Below, in pieces: positions 1-11,329 of a stretch of 64,000 bases of DNA (the first letter of the stretch is position 1; every line of letters begins with the position of its first letter). Position numbers and translations under genes: made by a program. The notes under the pieces were generated by a model. The model made no database searches and was not told where the DNA came from. It saw nothing but the letters and a program-made list of their open reading frames with translations. The stretch is from Glebionis coronaria (lineage: Eukaryota; Streptophyta; Magnoliopsida; Asterales; Asteraceae), in assembly GCA_025667525.1 (NCBI GenBank), contig CM046878.1:95743237-95807236 (forward strand). Direction: 5' to 3'.

Positions 1-86
1 CTTATTATCTCCGTTATTGTAGACGAAAACATTGTGAAAACTGTAACTATTTCATTCATATCAAATAGCGCCGGTTTCCGGGTTGA

Positions 87-2454
87 TCATGCACTAAAAC
101 CAACAATTGCAGGATCCCATTTTCCCATGGTATACGAGCTACATGTTGCCTTTGAAACTTCATCCATTTCTTCCTTGCTAGCACCACTGTTGCATATGTT
201 AGCAAATGATCGTGTATGTTTCATGCCATACTGAGTCAAGGATCCGCAATGTGTCTCATATGTTCGAACCTTAAACAATCAAACGTCTGAGAAGTTAATA
301 TAGAATGACAAAAACAAAGAAAAGTGATAAACAATAAAGATCAAGTTTTTTTATCACCATGGATTTAAGACAGTCCCAATCGTCCACGAGAGCCATTCCA
401 TCACCTCTTACTTTGACGAGTCTGTCTACCAATAACTGGCTTTCGATCGTTGGAACGCTGCTATCCAAATGTGCCCTATGTGCTGTAATTTCCTTGATTT
501 TATTGAGCAGGTCCTTCTTTTGCTCTGGTTCACCAGTTGATCTCTTGTACTGCAGAGTATGAAATTATATCACTCTGTTACTAAAAAGAGCATGCATTGA
601 TCTAGTGTTGTGTATCCCCTAAGGCAAAGGTTCAAGGTTTGCATATTGGCCAATTGGATGTAACTGTGGGCTCGACTCACTAACTACTAACTTGCCATTA
701 AAAAAGAAAACATACCGCTAGCCGCATTGAATAAAGATCTGCATCTCTTTGGTTAACAACAACCATGGATTCGGAAGAATCGGATGGATTGGATGTGAAG
801 TTCCAAGTCCATGAACCTTGATAAACTGAAACAGTCTCGCTGCTTATGCGTTGTGTACCATACTGCATCACATGAGATCCCACGAAACTGCCGTTATCAA
901 AAGTCCTCGTCTTCACCTGCAAATGATTTTAAGAGACTTTCAGTCGCAAACAAGATATGACTAAGTTTATTTAGTTGATGCTAGGTAAATATTTACGGTT
1001 GCAGAGTTTGAGTTTCATAAAGTAGAAAATTTCCAATATTCCAACCTTCAAGTATTGTTGTTCTAATGTTTCAGACTTCAAGTCTTCTGAGTCACTATAA
1101 GATGGAAGTTGCGAAAAATATGTTAGAGACAAATGAACAACAAAATGGCAATAAGCTACAATGTCTGAAAATAATACCTGTCTTCCAACCATGATATACT
1201 GTACAAGTCACCTAAACAGGTGTCGATCTCTGGAGGAGTGGGAGCGGTCATATTTGGACAATACGCAGCATAGCTACTCTCGTTGGCATTTGATGCAGTT
1301 GTCACATAAATGTTCAGGTCTTCGGGTATAAGACCTTCAAAAATGCTTCCACTTTCACAGGCTTCTACGTATATAACCTACAATTATCATTCAAACGGTT
1401 ATTTAAAATTCTCGCGATCAGTGATACCTATCAGTAACTCAAGATCAAGATGTATATTACCATCTCATTATAAGTACCCATTGCATGCTTCATTTCCAGA
1501 ACTTTGATAAAATCATTGGCGTAAATGAAAGGCGTCGATTCAGGCATCCCTTGGGCAATTAATAAAAGAATAATTTATGTTAGTAACGAATTATATCATT
1601 ACTTTACAACGAAAGACAACGATCTGGTAACACAATAGGTACCAAGAACTCCAGGGCCTCCATGATCGGTGAAGTACACAAAGACCTTATCTAAAGGTCC
1701 ACTCGATAAAACTTTCCCACTCCCCCCTGTCACAGCTGATGCATTACCAAGAAGCACAGCATAGAAATTAGCTGGGTTCACGTTTTCTCCCGTGTAATCC
1801 TAACAAAATAAAATCTTCAAGCATTATAAAGATTCACTTATCGTATTTAGCAAAAATGTCCGTGAAGTAACAACAAAAGTGCATGCCGCAGAAACTTAAT
1901 TTGACATATCTCTTGTTGAAAAAGCATTTTCGCCGCTCTTTCTTTCCTTCTCTATTTATATGATTCTAATTAGCATACCTTTGGCACTCCAGCGTAGACA
2001 TCCGAGCCATTGGGGCTGTTTATAATGACACCGGGCCTTGGATTCATGGGGTTATTGGCAATGTCATCGTACATGAACACGATTATATTCTCATCTTTCA
2101 ATCCACCCCTTTTCAGTAGTTGATACGCGTGACAAACATCTGCCTGTAATCGTGAGAAAGTATATGCTAATTAACTTTTATATAAGTTAACAAATAGCTA
2201 AATTGAACTAAATATCCCATTTGATTTGGTATATACGTAATGTTACAGACGATTTACCGAAAACTTGAGAGGATACGCACCTGATGGCGATAATTATACC
2301 ATCCACTTGAACCAGCAACAAGAACAGCCCATTTCGTGCTATTAAACACTGGTGGAAAATAGGCATTTGAAGAAAATAAACTAGGACGACTAGCTTCGGA
2401 AAGCTGTACCACAAGGAGAGTTAGTAGTAACAACAGGAAACGGAAAGCGGCCAT
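87..2454 (-). CDS. Vacuolar processing enzyme (legumain, C13 cysteine protease), tandem copy A
   Basis: Asparaginyl endopeptidase that matures or degrades vacuolar proteins by cleaving after Asn/Asp; some family members ligate peptides. Nine exons on the minus strand: 2454-2281, 2143-1979, 1799-1643, 1549-1461, 1377-1178, 1094-1046, 916-716, 549-358, 269-87, all with GT-AG borders, giving 469 residues, close to the usual family length. Residues 1-22 are a hydrophobic signal peptide ending near SEA/SRP. Catalytic His159 lies in TDHGGPG and nucleophile Cys202 in YVEACESGS. The C-terminal prodomain (about 340-469) keeps VDDWDCLK and the [12 protein letters not shown] stretch. N-glycosylation sequons occur at N38, N132, N227, N237, N286 and N317. 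I see no stop, frameshift or splice defect. Start chosen at the only Met before the signal peptide in frame, 50 bp downstream of a TATA box. Which VPE subtype (alpha, beta, gamma, delta) cannot be told from this alone. Confidence 0.93.
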
Positions 2455-2497
2455 TGGAAGAGAATGAGTTGAGTGAGTTGTGAGTAAAAATGGTGAC

Positions 2498-2511
2498 TGC
2501 ATGTATTTATA
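2498..2511 (-). promoter_or_regulatory. TATA box with RY (CATGCA) motif upstream of VPE copy A
   Basis: On the minus strand TATAAATA (2511-2504) is followed at once by CATGCA (2503-2498), about 50 bp before the ATG. The RY motif CATGCA is a known seed-type element bound by B3 factors; a role here is inference. The same pair is kept at copy B. Confidence 0.55.
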
Positions 2512-2519
2512 CTACAATT

Positions 2520-3488
2520 GCTAGAAGAAAATTTGTTTAGGTACACCGGAACAATAAATTTAGCTGTCATTCTGTCCTTATGTTTTTAAGGTTTTCTGAA
2601 GGCCAAAGATTACATGACAACAGGAAAACAAAGAAAACATTGTATGGAAGAACAATGTAACAGTACGTAAATAATGTTTATAAATTTGTACGAGGATTTC
2701 AATATCCAAAATGTTTTGGATTAGATTGCAAGTTTTTATCTATCCGTATATGCGTCTTGAGCCAGCCGGAATCCTAAAGCATAGTTCATGTGGCATTTTT
2801 GCTTATGAAGTATTTGTTCTCATTTTTATATAAACTTTGTTATCCTCTATCCGTATATGCGTTTACCATATATATGTCCCCATTTGGCCACTTCTCATAT
2901 GTTTTTATTCGTATCTGGTATCATATTGTGGGTACTTTTATACAAATAAACATAGACTTGACAATAAAATTAACAGCAAAGATTAATGTTGATTTGGTAC
3001 GAAGATATCAATGTCAACATTTTGTCGTTCAATTCATTAGCAGAAAGAGTTGGTTTTGACTTCAAACTTCAACCCACATAACAATAATTCTTGTTTACAA
3101 TGACATTGACCATATCGAGCCGTTAGCAGAAATATTCATGGAGGGAATCATGACAAGTATATATGTGATAAAAAAAATAACAACCGCCAATAATACCGAC
3201 AGCTTTAGATCCTAATTGAATGCGTGATGAGCAGCCTAAACACCAACGATAACATTAATCCGAAATATTTCTCCTTCGATGGTTTAGTAATGGATTTACG
3301 ACAATCTTTCATATGATCTCTGAACCCAAACTTTTGAAAATTTTCATGAATCCTATATCAGTAACGTATTCTGTTTCCAATAAGTTCCATCAAATGTTCG
3401 TTGCATCGCATATGCCCAACAACGCATGGACACCCTAATTCTCAGAAACCGGAGGCAACTAAACGAAACAATAATGGTGTTAGCAAAG
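2520..3488. other. Intergenic spacer of tandem unit A, no gene seen
   Basis: AT-rich spacer with no supported gene. It is colinear with 10925-11935 in unit B, for example the stretch around TATCATATTGTGGGTAC and the block with AGCCGTTAGCAGAAATATTCATGG, so it belongs to the duplicated segment. The short ORFs here are not conserved as reading frames. Confidence 0.6.
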
Positions 3489-3501
3489 AAACACTTTAAG
3501 G

Positions 3502-3972
3502 GGTAGAAAAACATGATTCAAGAGATCTCAAAACGAATTTTAATCAAGATATTAAAAGAACAAGAGATAAAAATAAAGAGTTTACCACTGCTAATCAGTT
3601 GTAAACCTATTATCTACATGATAATAGTTTTAACATAAAAGATTAAAAAGAAATTAGGGTTACAGAGATCAAGTTCTAAAGAGAGAGTAATAAAAACACA
3701 CGGATGAAACTTTCCCAACTAAACAAAATGACAAAAGGAGGCTAAGGTTATAGCCAAGAAATGAGTTGCACCTTTGGGCTTTAGTCCTGGTTGGGCTTGG
3801 GTGCAACTAGTGATAGCTGGAGCAAATATAAAAGAAACTTGACAGCTTTAGTCTTTAGCCTCCAATATAGCTTCCACTATTAGTCCATAGGGTAGAAAAC
3901 TAAAACATAAACTAATCCAAGTAAGTCCCTTTAGTTAGTACAGGTTACCAGATTAGGTCCTTTATTTTAACA
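3502..3972 (-). repeat. 3' LTR of deleted copia element
   Basis: Direct repeat of 5288-5778 with many scattered differences and small gaps, so the element is old. It ends TTTTAACA before the purine tract. Confidence 0.82.
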
Positions 3973-3984
3973 TCCCCTTAATCT

Positions 3985-4582
3985 GATAACCCATATAGGT
4001 TTATCATGCCCAGTTTTTTTACAAGATTATCATGTTGAATTGTGTCCAACCCTTTCGTTACGATATTTGCAGTTTGATTTGCAGTATCAACTTTAACAGT
4101 TTTAACAACACCATTCAAGATTTACTCCCTTACAAAGTGAAGATCAATTTCAAGATGTTTAGTTCTTTCATGAAACACAGGGTTAGTTGCTATCTTAATA
4201 GCAGAGTTACTCTCACAGTAAAGGTCAACAGGTAAGAAATTTGTCCAAGGAAAAACTCCTCAGATACAAAGTTAAGAATCTAACCCAACACAACAGCATT
4301 AACTCTATCCCGTTGTTTTCCAAAACTTCATCAGTCGCAGACCTTTTACAAGTACCATCAATAAAGCCATTTTTATTTTTTCCTTCCAAAGCTAACAACA
4401 TATCATTGGCCCATACTTGATAATTTTATGTTCCTTTTAGTTTAACAGAAACAACAGTTAACATAGTTGAGTCATTAGGGTGTAAGAGGGTGTAAGTAAA
4501 AAGGGTTGCTCACATAAAGTTTACTGATGAGTGTGATTGGATCAGTCACACTCTCAGTATTAGATTCACCATGCTCAGACAT
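3985..4582 (-). pseudogene. Copia gag start fused by deletion to RNase H end
   Basis: Minus-strand reading from an ATG at 4582 (MSEHGESN) gives a UBN2/DUF4219-like copia gag start with LHPNDST, NYQVWANDMLLALEGK and FIDGTCKR. Near 4260 this runs directly into the C-terminal RNase H text ([20 protein letters not shown] ... ADIVTKGL) that normally lies more than 3 kb downstream. Small frameshifts and stops interrupt both parts. It is a relic produced by one large internal deletion and has no enzymatic domain left. Confidence 0.8.
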
Positions 4583-5276
4583 GGTGAAAGGTCAAACAGG
4601 TCAGAAAAAGAACTCAACCAGAGCCAAAAAAATTCCCAAGCTTCCAAACCACTCAAGGTGGCAGGTCAAGGGTAAGGCTAAGGATAAGGGTCCGGATATA
4701 GGGTAACAACAACCACAAGCAATAAAAACAATCAAGGAACAAAAACCAAGAACAAATCAACAATTAACACATAATAATTAAGGAGAGAGAGTGTGAGAGG
4801 TGTTACAGTGCACGCGAATAAGCACAATTGAACTGTTACTCCTAGATTCACTTAGTATAGGAAGTAACAAAACCTCCCACGAACAAACCCTAATTTTTCT
4901 TCACGGGAAAAATTAGTGTAAACCACCAATAAGGACAGATTAACCACCCAATCAACCAAATCAATCACAAGAACCACCACAAAGCAACGAATATTCCAAA
5001 AGAGTGAAACCCTAAAAAAAATTGGAGAAAATTAGGGCAAATCACCTCAATCAAAATAGCCACCACTCAATCGATAGATACAACCACAATAACTTACCAC
5101 CGCCAAGAAAACCGTAACCTTAATTTCTTCTTTAAAAAAATAAAGTTAAGTAATAAAAGATCCAGTTATAATATTAACAGATCAAGCTATCTCAATAGCA
5201 TATCTATCCAAAAAAGTATATATAAACAAAAACCCCCAAAAAGTTTCAAAACCTTAAAGAATTTTCAATGATTTTT

Positions 5277-5287
5277 CTGTGATACCA
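5277..5287 (-). promoter_or_regulatory. Primer binding site, initiator-Met tRNA type
   Basis: The minus strand reads TGGTATCACAG directly next to the LTR end; the usual copia site is TGGTATCAGAGC. Confidence 0.75.
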
Positions 5288-5778
5288 TGTAGAAAAACAT
5301 GATTTAAGATATCTCAAAACGATTTAACTTATATTAATCAAGATATTAAAAGAACAAGAGATAAAACAAAGATTCTACCACTGCTAATCAGTTGTAGACT
5401 TATTATCCACATTATAATAATTTTATAAGATCAAAACATAAAAGATTAAATAGAAATTAGGGTTACAAAGATCAAGTTCTAGAGAGAGAGGGTAATCAAA
5501 ACACACAGATAAAACTTTACCAACTAAACAAAATGAGAGAATGAGGCTAGGGTTGTAGCCAAGAAATGAGCCGTTGCACCCTTCGGCTTCAGTCTTGGTT
5601 GGGCTTGGGCTCAACTAAGTGGGCTGGATCAAATATAAAAGAAACTTGATAGCTTTAGTCCTCAGTCTCCAATATAGCTTCCACTGTTAGTCTATAGGGT
5701 AGAAAACTGAAACATAAACCAAGCCAAGTAAGTCCCTTTGGTTAATACATGTTAACATATTAGGTCCTTATTTTAACA
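5288..5778 (-). repeat. 5' LTR of deleted copia element
   Basis: 491-bp direct repeat partner of 3502-3972, with ends TGTAGAAA ... TTTTAACA. Confidence 0.82.
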
Positions 5779-5781
5779 AAT

Positions 5782-7077
5782 GGTAAAAGACACAAATACA
5801 TTATGTACTTTTATCTGTGAGCCATTATACATAACGGAACTTTTTATGTCTAATATACTATTGTAACCTGCTATTACAGGTTGGTGGTTGACATGTCATG
5901 TTGTCTTCTTCACCAATTATCACCGTCACCTCGTACTCCCAAAACCAGCATCACTTCCGGCCATCACCACCATCTCCTAGCCCCAAATTAGCACAACCAA
6001 TAATATCTTCATCATCTTCACCAGTCCATTCACTAATCATCTCCATCAATCCATCCCAACAAGAAACCCCCAATCTTTTTTACAATTCTTTTATAATTGA
6101 TGAGCAAGATCATCATTTTCATCACCAGGATCATGATTATGATTGATGGTTTTCGAAGCATTCGAACCATTATCCATCCCAACAAGATACCCTTAACAAT
6201 ACTCTATAGTGTTGATCATCATCTTCACCGCCTTATGCTGGAGGTTTGAATCGACGGTTGATGTCTTCAAGACATGTGAACTTGAAGCCTGCTTATCCTC
6301 TAACCTTGACAACATCAATCGAGCCATGTTCTCAGCTGCAACAACACCTGTTTCCATGGTGCTTTTAGCATTCTCAAAAGCGTTTATATAATATAAGTGG
6401 TTATCATCCAACATAAATGGAGCAAACTTCTCCGGAGCATGGTAATGAGGGTATGCACCCTATTTGATTTTGAAGGTCTCGTTCCTTATGCTACTTGTTT
6501 CCCAGATTACATCAGTGAAATAAGTAAACATTATGCCTAACAATGGACCCCAATTATCACCACCACCACCAACATATTGTAACATGCTATTGTACCAAAC
6601 GAAAATTATCTTGGAAATTATGTTAGTTGTGGTGATAATTATGTTGGTGGTAGTGGTGATAATTTTGTTTGTGACGTGGCAGGTTGTCTTCTTCGCCAAT
6701 TATCACCATTTGGTAACGAGGGTATGCACCCCATTTGATTCTGGGATGGTGGTAATGAGGGTAATGAGACTTTTTTCTTGTAGTGTTTATATTTTATTAC
6801 ATCAGTGAAATAAGAAAACATAATGCCCAACAATGGACAAGAAGCATGAAACAAGTAGCTGATGCAATTTGGGAAATTAGGAGATATACTTTTTGAAAAA
6901 TGTTCATTATACCTAGTGAAACTTAGTGTAACAGGTTGAAAAAAAGTCAAATGTAAAGTCAAACTTTTTGGTCAAAATGTTGAGTTGGCAATATGTATAT
7001 TGGACATAAAAAAAAGTCTGTTATTTATAATGGCTCACTGATAAAAGTATATAGTAATATATTTGTGACTTTTACTC
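5782..7077. mobile_element. Mutator-like (Pack-MULE type) element with long terminal inverted repeats
   Basis: Bases 5782-5858 and 6995-7077 are inverted repeats of about 80 bp, sharing for instance CTTTTATCWGTGAGCCATTATA, with outer ends GGTAAAAG and GAGTAAAAG. Candidate flanking duplications are AAACACTTTAAG (3489-3500, beyond the nested copia) and AAACTATAAAG (7078-7088), near the 9-11 bp expected for Mutator elements; the empty counterpart in unit B has a single AAACTTTTAAG. No transposase is present. The interior carries a captured gene fragment, so it is a non-autonomous gene-carrying element. A hAT origin is less likely given the long TIRs. Confidence 0.68.
6193..6500 (-). pseudogene. 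Captured prenylcysteine (farnesylcysteine) lyase C-terminal fragment
   Basis: The minus-strand frame from about 6500 to 6193 reads ETFKIK-stop-GAYPHYHAPEKFAPF and then LYYINAFENAKSTMETGVVAAENMARL. The order AYP, then P.FAP, then LYY.NA.EN..STMET..VAAEN.A.L is the C-terminal signature I recall for plant prenylcysteine oxidase/lyase, which recycles prenylcysteine from degraded prenylated proteins. The piece is short, has an in-frame stop where Trp is expected before AYP, and sits inside long TIRs, so it is a captured fragment and not a gene. Family assignment is from memory. Confidence 0.6.
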
Positions 7078-7151
7078 AAACTATAAAGTTTCTCAAAATA
7101 CACAACGTTGGACAAAGAATTTTGATAGCAAAAAACAGAACAACCTTACTA

Positions 7152-7406
7152 CTAGCTCATATAGATTCTATTAAGCTTCTTATCACGGTCCTTGATATCC
7201 AAATTATCAAGTCTAATTTGTATGTTTTCGGGAATTTCTTGACCTTCATACATATAATTATCAAATGGGTTGTAGTCACCATCCACTTCATTTTCCATCC
7301 ATTGTTCTAATAAGCTTTTCGGATCATATCCAACCCTCGACGGTTTTGATGTCAAATTACTTGTAGTTTCATTAGCAATTGGTTCTACTTCGTCGTCGCT
7401 ACCCAC
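7152..7406 (-). pseudogene. C-terminal remnant of a LINE ORF1 (DUF4283 type), unit A
   Basis: An 84-codon minus-strand frame with SLLEQWMENEVDGDYNPFDN and IRLDNLDIKDR. This resembles the C-terminal tail of DUF4283/zinc-knuckle ORF1 proteins of plant LINEs (acidic LYEQW segment followed by a D.LDI.R block). The unit B counterpart at 12430-12790 is broken by stops, and the DUF4283 core is missing here but present in unit B, so unit A lost about 1.8 kb. Confidence 0.5.
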
Positions 7407-7429
7407 GTATCCAGAAAATAAACATTTTC

Positions 7430-8100
7430 TAGTGGTTTATATCATCCACCACTGCTCCCACCCTCGCTCCTCTTTTGATCAAAAATCGCAAACAAGTACA
7501 AACCCTACGCTTCCAGAACACGAATCAGAGTAACAAAAACAAATTCCCAAGCAACAGCAAACAACAAATAAAAGTAAACCCTATATAATGGATAAATCGA
7601 ACAATGATTAGATTAGAATCAAAAGATTTAAACCATACCATAATGGATTAACCAATGAACAAAGGTTTATGTTATGTTTAACAATCAATCACAAAATGAT
7701 AATTACAAGTAAAGCACAAGGACGATTATATTAAAACCTTATATAAAAGCTCCTCAAAAAATGATTTAAACCCTAAAGATCATATACCAGAACCCTAATC
7801 CTTTGAAACACGCAATGATTTGAGATAGCGGAAAGGCACGAAAGAGAAGTATGATGAAATGGAGAAAACGACTGAAGGTTGCTAGGGTTTTGTTTTCGTT
7901 TTCTGGGTCGCTTGTTTTTTCTTTTTTCTTTCCTTCACATTTGCTGGAGAGGGAGAGAGACTTCTAGACATAGACATGATTTGGTGAATTTATTGGGAGG
8001 GACGAGTGTTATGCAAGTTAATTTGGGCGAGCCGAAGTTGTATTTTTTTTAAACACATATATGTAAAACCTCGGAGTTTTGGGAGGACCGTCGCCGGTCT
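7430..8100 (-). other. LINE 5' region remnant, unit A (empty site of the copia insertion)
   Basis: AT-rich sequence with minus-strand CTAGGGTTT-type motifs common in plant 5' UTRs. It matches 14640-14900 plus 19842-20190 of unit B/C, where a copia element splits it. The uninterrupted site is at about 7710-7725 (AATTACAAGTAAAGCACAAG). No coding frame is seen; a LINE 5' UTR is inference. Confidence 0.5.
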
Positions 8101-8468
8101 CCACTAAGATCCGTCCATTCTGTTAGGTTCTTATAAATGATGCATGCATGTGTCGGATGCAACAAGTAAGTTCGTCTATTCATCTTCCAAATCCCGACAA
8201 GCTACATTATTTACATGATTTCCATGGTGTAACACTGTAACGACCATTATCTGCTTAGGCATGTTTGCACCAACAAGTATATCTATATTTGTAACCACAA
8301 TTAAATAACTAAACCATGTTAATATGTTATACTCATTGCTTTTCAACGTACAAACACAGATAGGACACGAACATGAACGCCATATTATGGGATCTTTGGT
8401 CAACTTATTGTCACCGTTATTGTAGATGAAAATATAGTGAAAAATAAAACTATTTCATTCCCTGTTGA
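8101..8468. other. Spacer downstream of VPE copy B, no gene seen
   Basis: No supported gene. Homologous to 20215-20370 plus 21216-21408 before VPE-C, with an extra block in the latter. Confidence 0.5.
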
Positions 8469-10858
8469 TCATGCACTAAAACCAACAATTGCAGGATCCC
8501 ATTTTCCCATTGTATACGAGCTACATGTTGCCTTTGTAACTTCATCCATTTCTTCCTTGCTAGCACCACTGTTGCATATGTTAGCAAATGATCGTGTATG
8601 TTTCATGCCATACTGAGTCAACGATCCGCAATGTGTCTCATATGTTCGAACCTTCATCAATCAAACGTGTGAGAAGTTAATACACAGAATGACAAAACAA
8701 AGAAAAGTGATAAACAATAAAGATCAAGTTTTTTCATCACCATGGATTTAAGACAGTCCCAATCATCCACGAGAGCCATTCCATCACCTCTTACATCGAC
8801 GAGTCTGTCTACCAATAACCGGATTTCAATCGTTGGTACACTGCTATCCAAATGTGCCCTATGTGCTGTAATTTCCTTGATTTTATTGAGTAGTTCTTTC
8901 TTTTGTTCTGGTTCGCCAGTTGATCTTTTGTACTGCAGAGTATGAAATTACATCACTCTCTTACTAAAAAGAGCATGCATTGATTTAGTTTTGTGTATCC
9001 CCTGAGGCGAAGGTTCGAAGTTTAATTTCCATATTGCACAATTGGATGTTACTGTGGGCTCGACTCACTAACTACTGACTTGTCATTCAATAAAAAGAAA
9101 CATACCGCTTGTCGCATTGAATAAAGATCTGCATCTCTTTGGTTAACAACAACCATGGATTCGGAAGAATCGGATGGATTGGATGTGAAGTTCCAAGTCC
9201 ATGAACCTTGATAAACTGAAACAGTCTCACTGCTTATACGTTGTGTTCCATATTGCATCACATGAGATCCCACGAGACTGCCGTTGTCAAAAGTCCTTGT
9301 CTTCACCTGCAAATGTTTTTAAGTACCTTTCAGTCGCAAAGAAGATATATAATTTTATAAAACTTGACGCTAGGTAAATATTTACGGTTGCAGAGTTTGA
9401 GTCTCATAAAGTAAAAAAATTCCGATGTTCCAACCTTCAAGTATTGTTGTTCTAATGTTTCAGACTTCAAGTCTTCTGAGTCACTAAAAGATGGAAGTTG
9501 CGAAAAATATGTTAGGGGAAAATGAACAACAAAATGGCAATAAGCTACAATGTCTGAAAATAATACCTGTCTTCCAACCATGATATACTGTACAAGTCAC
9601 CTAAACAGGTATCGAACTCTGGATGAGTGGGAGTGGTCATATTCGGACAATATGCAGCATAGCTACTCTCGTTGGCATTTGATGCAGTTGTCACATAAAT
9701 GTTCAGGTCTTCGGGTATAAGACCTTCAAAAATGCTTCCACTTTCACAGGCTTCTACGTATATAACCTACAATTATCATTCAAACGGTTATTTATAATTC
9801 TCGCGATCGATCAATGATGCCTAGCAGTAATTCAAGATCAAGATGTATATTACCATCTCATTATAAGTACCCATTGCATGCTTCATTTCCAGAACTTTGA
9901 TAAAATCATTGGCGTAAATTAAAGGAGTCCATTCAGGCATCCCTTGGGCAATTAATACAAGAATAATTTATGTTAGTAACGAATGATTTACTTTGCCACG
10001 AAAGACAACGATCTGATAGCACAATAGGTACCAAGAACTCCAGGCCCTCCATGATCAGTGAAGTACACAAAGACCTTATCTAAAGGTCCACTCGATAAAA
10101 CTTTCCCACTCCCCCCTGTCACGCCTGATGCATTGCCAAGAAGCACAGCATAGAAATTGGCGGGGTTCACATTTTTTCCCGTGTAATCCTAAAAAAATAA
10201 AATCTTCAAGCATTATAAAGATTCACTTATCGTATTTAGAAAAGATATCTATTAAGTAAGAAAAAAAGTGTATGCCATAGAAACTTATTTCGACATATCT
10301 CTTGTTGAAAAAGCACTTTCGCGGCTCTTTCTTTCCTTCTCTATTTATATAATTTTAATTAGCGTACCTTTGGCACTCCAGCGTAGACATCCGAGCCATT
10401 GGGGCTGTTTATAATGACACCGGGCCTTGGATTCATGGGGTTATTGGCAATGTCATCGTACATGAACACGATTATATTCTCATCTTTCAATCCACCCCTT
10501 TTCAATAGTTGATACGCGTGACAAACATCTGCCTGAAATCGTGAGAAGGTATACACTAAATAATTTTAAAAGAAGTTATTAAATACGTAACTAATAAATA
10601 GCTAGATTTAACTAAATATCCCATTTGATTTGGTATATACTTAATGTTAGAGACGATTTACCGAAAACTTGAGAGGATACGCACCTGATGGCGATAATTA
10701 TACCATCCACTTGAACCAGCAACAAGAACAGCCCATTTCGTGCTATTAAATACTGGTGGAAAATAGGCATTTGAAGAAAATAAACTAGGACGACTAGCTT
10801 CGGAAAGCTGTACCACAAGGAGAGTTAGTAGTAACAACAGGAAACGGAAAGCGGCCAT
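8469..10858 (-). CDS. Vacuolar processing enzyme (legumain), tandem copy B
   Basis: Same nine-exon legumain architecture as copy A: 10858-10685, 10532-10368, 10188-10032, 9942-9854, 9766-9567, 9483-9435, 9306-9106, 8932-8741, 8651-8469. It gives 469 residues with all splice borders intact. Exon lengths equal copy A exactly. Exon 1, including the signal peptide, is identical to copy A in protein. His159 (TDHGGPG) and Cys202 (EACESGS) are present. Differences cluster in exon 4, where the residues after GMPE are WTPLIY, in the proline loop before DTCLGDLYS (TTPTHPEF), and in the prodomain ([17 protein letters not shown]). No disabling change is visible. It is probably functional in the same vacuolar role, possibly with altered substrate preference. 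Confidence 0.93.
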
Positions 10859-10901
10859 TGGAAGAGAATGAATTGAGTGAGTTGTGAGTAAAAATGATGA
10901 C

Positions 10902-10915
10902 TGCATGTATTTATA
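10902..10915 (-). promoter_or_regulatory. TATA box with RY motif upstream of VPE copy B
   Basis: TATAAATA (10915-10908) followed by CATGCA (10907-10902) on the minus strand, same spacing to the ATG as copy A. Confidence 0.55.
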
Positions 10916-11184
10916 CTACAATTGCCTGAAGAAAGTTTGTTTAGGTAGACTGGAACAAGAAATTTAGCTGTAAATTTGTCCTTATGTTTTTTAAGGTTTT
11001 CTGAAGGCCAAAGATTACATAACAACAGGGAAAACAAAGAAAACGTTGCATGGAAGTAAGAACAATGTTACAGTACATAATTAATGTTTAAACTTGTACG
11101 AGGATATCGATCAATATCCAAAATGTTTTGGATCAGGGCGTCTCGAGCCAGCCTGAAACCTAAAGCAAACTTCATGTGGCATTT

Positions 11185-11325
11185 TAGCTTTTTGTTTTTT
11201 GTTTTTTTTTTTTTTTTTTTTGGTAACCGTGATTTCCAACTCATTGGCCGACTAATCCACAGGGTTTGAGTCCACCGCCACACATACTCAAACCATGTAA
11301 AGCCCTCCCTTTTCAGGAGGTTAAC
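11185..11325 (-). repeat. Poly(A)-tailed insertion, probable SINE or LINE tail
   Basis: A T-run at about 11190-11221 on the plus strand, that is a poly(A) tail on the minus strand, abuts about 100 bp absent from the matching place in unit A (2790-2920). This is the layout of a small retroposon. No clear Pol III boxes or target duplication could be confirmed. Confidence 0.35.
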
Positions 11326-11329
11326 TTTA

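Larger units (their letters stand above)
3502..5778 (-). mobile_element. Internally deleted Ty1/copia retrotransposon
   Basis: Two direct repeats, 3502-3972 and 5288-5778, flank about 1.3 kb. The right repeat has TG...CA ends (TGTAGAAAAAC ... TTTTAACA); the first base of the left repeat has decayed to G. A methionine-tRNA type primer site lies next to the right repeat on the minus strand and a purine tract AAGGGGA next to the left one, fixing minus orientation. Only the gag start and the last part of RNase H remain, so protease, integrase and RT are deleted. Flanking pentamers TAAGG and AATGG look like a decayed target duplication. It cannot move on its own. Confidence 0.85.

Noticed and set aside
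1310..1507. Plus-strand 65-codon frame within VPE-A
   Set aside because: Opposite strand of exons 4 and 5; it is not conserved in the other copies.
6533..6962. Frames of 91 and 107 codons in the MULE interior
   Set aside because: Low-complexity GGTGGT/ATAATT translation without conservation.
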